In this document: piece after piece, positions 60,590-64,000 of the stretch
How the letters are laid out: each line of letters opens with the position of its first letter
Position numbering within the stretch: the first letter of the stretch is position 1
Assembly: GCA_026874595.1 (NCBI GenBank)
Contig: CM049317.1
Coordinates: 77,691,891 to 77,755,890, forward strand
Length of the DNA stretch: 64,000 nucleotides
Direction of reading: 5' to 3'
Source of the DNA: Sipunculus nudus
Lineage: Eukaryota; Annelida; Sipuncula; Golfingiida; Sipunculidae
Notes under the pieces: generated by a model
Told to the model about the DNA's origin: nothing
Seen by the model: only the letters and a program-made list of their open reading frames with translations
The model's database searches: none
Program-made: the position numbers and the translations under genes

Positions 60590-63500
60590 CTTAACTACTT
60601 CGTACCCCTACAAGACGCTACCTTTACTACTTCGTACCCCTACAAGACGCTACCTTTACTACTTCGTACCCCTACAAGACGCTACCTTTACTACTTCGTA
60701 CCCCTACAAGACGCTACCTTTACTACTTCGTACCCCTACAAGACGCTACCTTTACTACTTCGTACTCCTACAAGACGCTACCTTTACTACTTCGTACCCC
60801 TACAAGACGCTACCTTTACTACTTCGTACCCCTACAAGACGCTACCTTTACTATTTCGTACCCCTACAAGACGCTACCTTTACTATTTCGTACCCCTACA
60901 AGACGCTACCTTTACTACTTCGTACCCCTACAAGACGCTACCTTTACTACTTCGTACCCCTACAAGACGCTACCTTTACTACTTCGTACCCCTACAAGAC
61001 GCTACCTTTACTACTTCGTACCCCTACAAGACGCTACCTTTACTACTTCGTACCCCTACAAGACGCTACCTTTACTACTTCGTACCCCTACAAGACGCTA
61101 CCTTTACTACTTCGTACCCCTACAAGACGCTACCTTTACTACTTCGTACCCCTACAAGACGCTACCTATACTACTTCGTACCCCTACAAGACGCTACCTT
61201 TACTACTTCGTACCCCTACAAGACGCTACCTTTACTACTTCGTACCCCTACAAGACGCTACCTTTACTACTTCGTACCCCTACAAGACGCTACCTTTACT
61301 ACTTCGTACCCCTACAAGACGCTACCTTTACTACTTCGTACCCCTACAAGACGCTACCTTTACTACTTCGTACCCCTACAAGACGCTACCTTTACTACTT
61401 CGTACCCCTACAAGACGCTACCTTTACTACTTCGTACCCCTACAAGACGCTACCTTTACTACTTCGTACCCCTACAAGACGCTACCTTTACTACTTCGTA
61501 CCCCTACAAGACGCTACCTTTACTACTTCGTACCCCTACAAGACGCTACCTTTACTACTTCGTACCCCTACAAGACGCTACCTTTACTACTTCGTACCCC
61601 TACAAGACGCTACCTTTACTACTTCGTACCCCTACAAGACGCTACCTTTACTACTTCGTACCCCTACAAGACGCTACCTTTACTACTTCGTACCCCTACA
61701 AGACGCTACCTTTACTACTTCGTACCCCTACAAGCCGCTACCTTTACTACTTCGTACCCCTACAAGCCGCTACCTTTACTACTTCGTACCCCTACAAGAC
61801 GCTACCTTTACTACTTCGTACCCCTACAAGCCGCTACCTTTACTACTTCGTACCCCTACAAGCCGCTACCTTTACTACTTCGTACCCCTACAAGACGCTA
61901 CCTTTACTACTTCGTACCCCTACAAGACGCTACCTTTACTACTTCGTACCCCTACAAGCCGCTACCTTTACTACTTCGTACCCCTACAAGCCGCTACCTT
62001 TACTACTTCGTACCCCTACAAGCCGCTACCTTTACTACTTCGTACCCCTACAAGCCGCTACCTTTACTACTTCGTACCCCTACAAGCCGCTACCTTTACT
62101 ACTTCGTACCCCTACAAGCCGCTACCTTTACTACTTCGTACCCCTACAAGCCGCTACCTTTACTACTTCGTACCCCTACAAGACGCTACCTTTACTACTT
62201 CGTACCCCTACAAGACGCTACCTTTACTACTTCGTACCCCTACAAGACGCTACCTTTACTACTTCGTACCCCTACAAGACGCTACCTTTACTACTTCGTA
62301 CCCCTACAAGACGCTACCTTTACTACTTCGTACCCCTACAAGACGCTACCTTTACTACTTCGTACCCCTACAAGACGCTACCTTTACTACTTCGTACCCC
62401 TACAAGACGCTACCTTTACTACTTCGTACCCCTACAAGACGCTACCTTTACTACTTCGTACCCCTACAAGACGCTACCTTTACTACTTCGTACCCCTACA
62501 AGACGCTACCTTTACTACTTCGTACCCCTACAAGACGCTACCTTTACTACTTCGTACCCCTACAAGACGCTACCTTTACTACTTCGTACCCCTACAAGAC
62601 GCTACCTTTACTACTTCGTACCCCTACAAGACGCTACCTTTACTACTTCGTACCCCTACAAGACGCTACCTTTACTACTTCGTACCCCTACAAGACGCTA
62701 CCTTTACTACTTCGTACCCCTACAAGACGCTACCTTTACTACTTCGTACCCCTACAAGACGCTACCTTTACTACTTCGTACCCCTACAAGACGCTACCTT
62801 TACTACTTCGTACCCCTACAAGACGCTACCTTTACTACTTCGTACCCCTACAAGACGCTACCTTTACTACTTCGTACCCCTACAAGACGCTACCTTTACT
62901 ACTTCGTACCCCTACAAGACGCTACCTTTACTACTTCGTACCCCTACAAGACGCTACCTTTACTACTTCGTACCCCTACAAGACGCTACCTTTACTACTT
63001 CGTACCCCTACAAGACGCTACCTTTACTACTTCGTACCCCTACAAGACGCTACCTTTACTACTTCGTACCCCTACAAGCCGCTACCTTTACTACTTCGTA
63101 CCCCTACAAGCCGCTACCTTTACTACTTCGTACCCCTACAAGACGCTACCTTTACTACTTCGTACCCCTACAAGACGCTACCTTTACTACTTCGTACCCC
63201 TACAAGACGCTACCTTTACTACTTCGTACCCCTACAAGCCGCTACCTTTACTACTTCGTACCCCTACAAGCCGCTACCTTTACTACTTCGTACCCCTACA
63301 AGCCGCTACCTTTACTACTTCGTACCCCTACAAGCCGCTACCTTTACTACTTCGTACCCCTACAAGCCGCTACCTTTACTACTTCGTACCCCTACAAGAC
63401 GCTACCTTTACTACTTCGTACCCCTACAAGACGCTACCTTTACTACTTCGTACCCCTACAAGCCGCTACCTTTACTACTTCGTACCCCTACAAGCCGCTA

Positions 63501-64000
63501 CCTTTACTACTTCGTACCCCTACAAGCCGCTACCTTTACTACTTCGTACCCCTACAAGACGCTACCTTTACTACTTCGTACCCCTACAAGACGCTACCTT
63601 TACTACTTCGTACCCCTACAAGCCGCTACCTTTACTACTTCGTACCCCTACAAGCCGCTACCTTTACTACTTCGTACCCCTACAAGCCGCTACCTTTACT
63701 ACTTCGTACCCCTACAAGCCGCTACCTTTACTACTTCGTACCCCTACAAGCCGCTACCTTTACTACTTCGTACCCCTACAAGCCGCTACCTTTACTACTT
63801 CGTACCCCTACAAGCCGCTACCTTTACTACTTCGTACCCCTACAAGACGCTACCTTTACTACTTCGTACCCCTACAAGACGCTACCTTTACTACTTCGTA
63901 CCCCTACAAGACGCTACCTTTACTACTTCGTACCCCTACAAGACGCTACCTTTACTACTTCGTACCCCTACAAGACGCTACCTTTACTACTTCGTACCCC
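60590..64000. repeat. 32-bp satellite array, more than 100 units, open at the right edge
   Basis: The unit tacttcgtacccctacaaga plus cgctacctttac repeats with an exact 32-bp period (cgtacccc at 60601, 60633 and so on) to the end of the window, about 106 units. Variation is nearly binary: the linker is GACGC or GCCGC. Early units are all GACGC, then blocks alternate (mixed from about 61.73 kb, pure GACGC about 62.17-63.06 kb, mixed to about 63.84 kb). Rare ctatttcg and cctatac variants occur. It does not code, as 32 is not a multiple of three. Confidence 0.98.

Noticed and set aside
60590-64000. CRISPR-like regular repeat
   Set aside because: There are no unique spacers; the whole 32-bp unit repeats. 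It is a satellite in a eukaryotic genome.

Overview
The window looks like nuclear DNA of a lophotrochozoan animal, most likely a bivalve mollusc. It is AT-rich, the genes have small exons with GT/AG introns, and (TA)n microsatellites and many transposon families fill the gaps. No rRNA or tRNA gene was seen, and there is nothing bacterial or viral in organisation. The organism call is inference; no species is claimed.

Left third (1-22.9 kb): mobile and repeated DNA. There is a 5'-truncated Ty3/gypsy element with its 3' LTR (1-1349), diverged repeats ending in a hairpin (1.6-2.8 kb), a 300-bp tandem duplication, a 52-bp minisatellite (5.8-6.3 kb) and a CR1/L2-like LINE tail (8.2-8.9 kb). A 4.86-kb segment is then repeated in tandem (9535-14396 and 14397-22.7 kb). 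The second copy is interrupted by a nearly intact, 5'-truncated L1/Tx1-like LINE. It has 14-bp target-site duplications, and the matching empty site is preserved in the first copy.

Middle and right (23-59 kb): a head-to-tail array of five genes, all on the minus strand, for type I membrane proteins with two C-type lectin-like domains (CTLDs). Genes E (23.1-27.0 kb), F (28.3-33.3 kb), G (37.5-41.1 kb) and H (46.5-50.3 kb) share an eight-exon plan: signal peptide, CTLD1 (2 exons), CTLD2 (2 exons), transmembrane exon, and two cytoplasmic exons. The tail encodes a C-x2-C-x21-C-x2-C zinc-ribbon-like pattern, a K-x2-P-x2-P proline motif and one or two Y-x-N-M motifs. Y-x-N-M is the motif type through which CD28-like receptors bind PI3K and Grb2. 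E carries a nonsense codon in its tail, F one in CTLD1, G is decayed, and H is open throughout but has an ambiguous exon 5/6 junction. Gene I (54.9-58.8 kb) has the same ectodomain plan but an unrelated tail with an RPLPxxP SH3-ligand motif, a YxxM and other tyrosines. Together they look like a birth-and-death cluster of innate immune receptors with similar outsides and different signalling tails. G and H, with their flanks, are two copies of one duplicated unit, now separated by a Tigger/pogo element, a Merlin-like transposase remnant and an inverted copy of the hairpin repeat.

Right end (60.59-64 kb): a 32-bp satellite of more than 100 units that runs off the window.

Exon models were deduced by eye from splice sites, reading-frame phase and comparison among the copies. 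For E, F and I the exon lengths sum to a multiple of three, which supports them. No database search or alignment was run.
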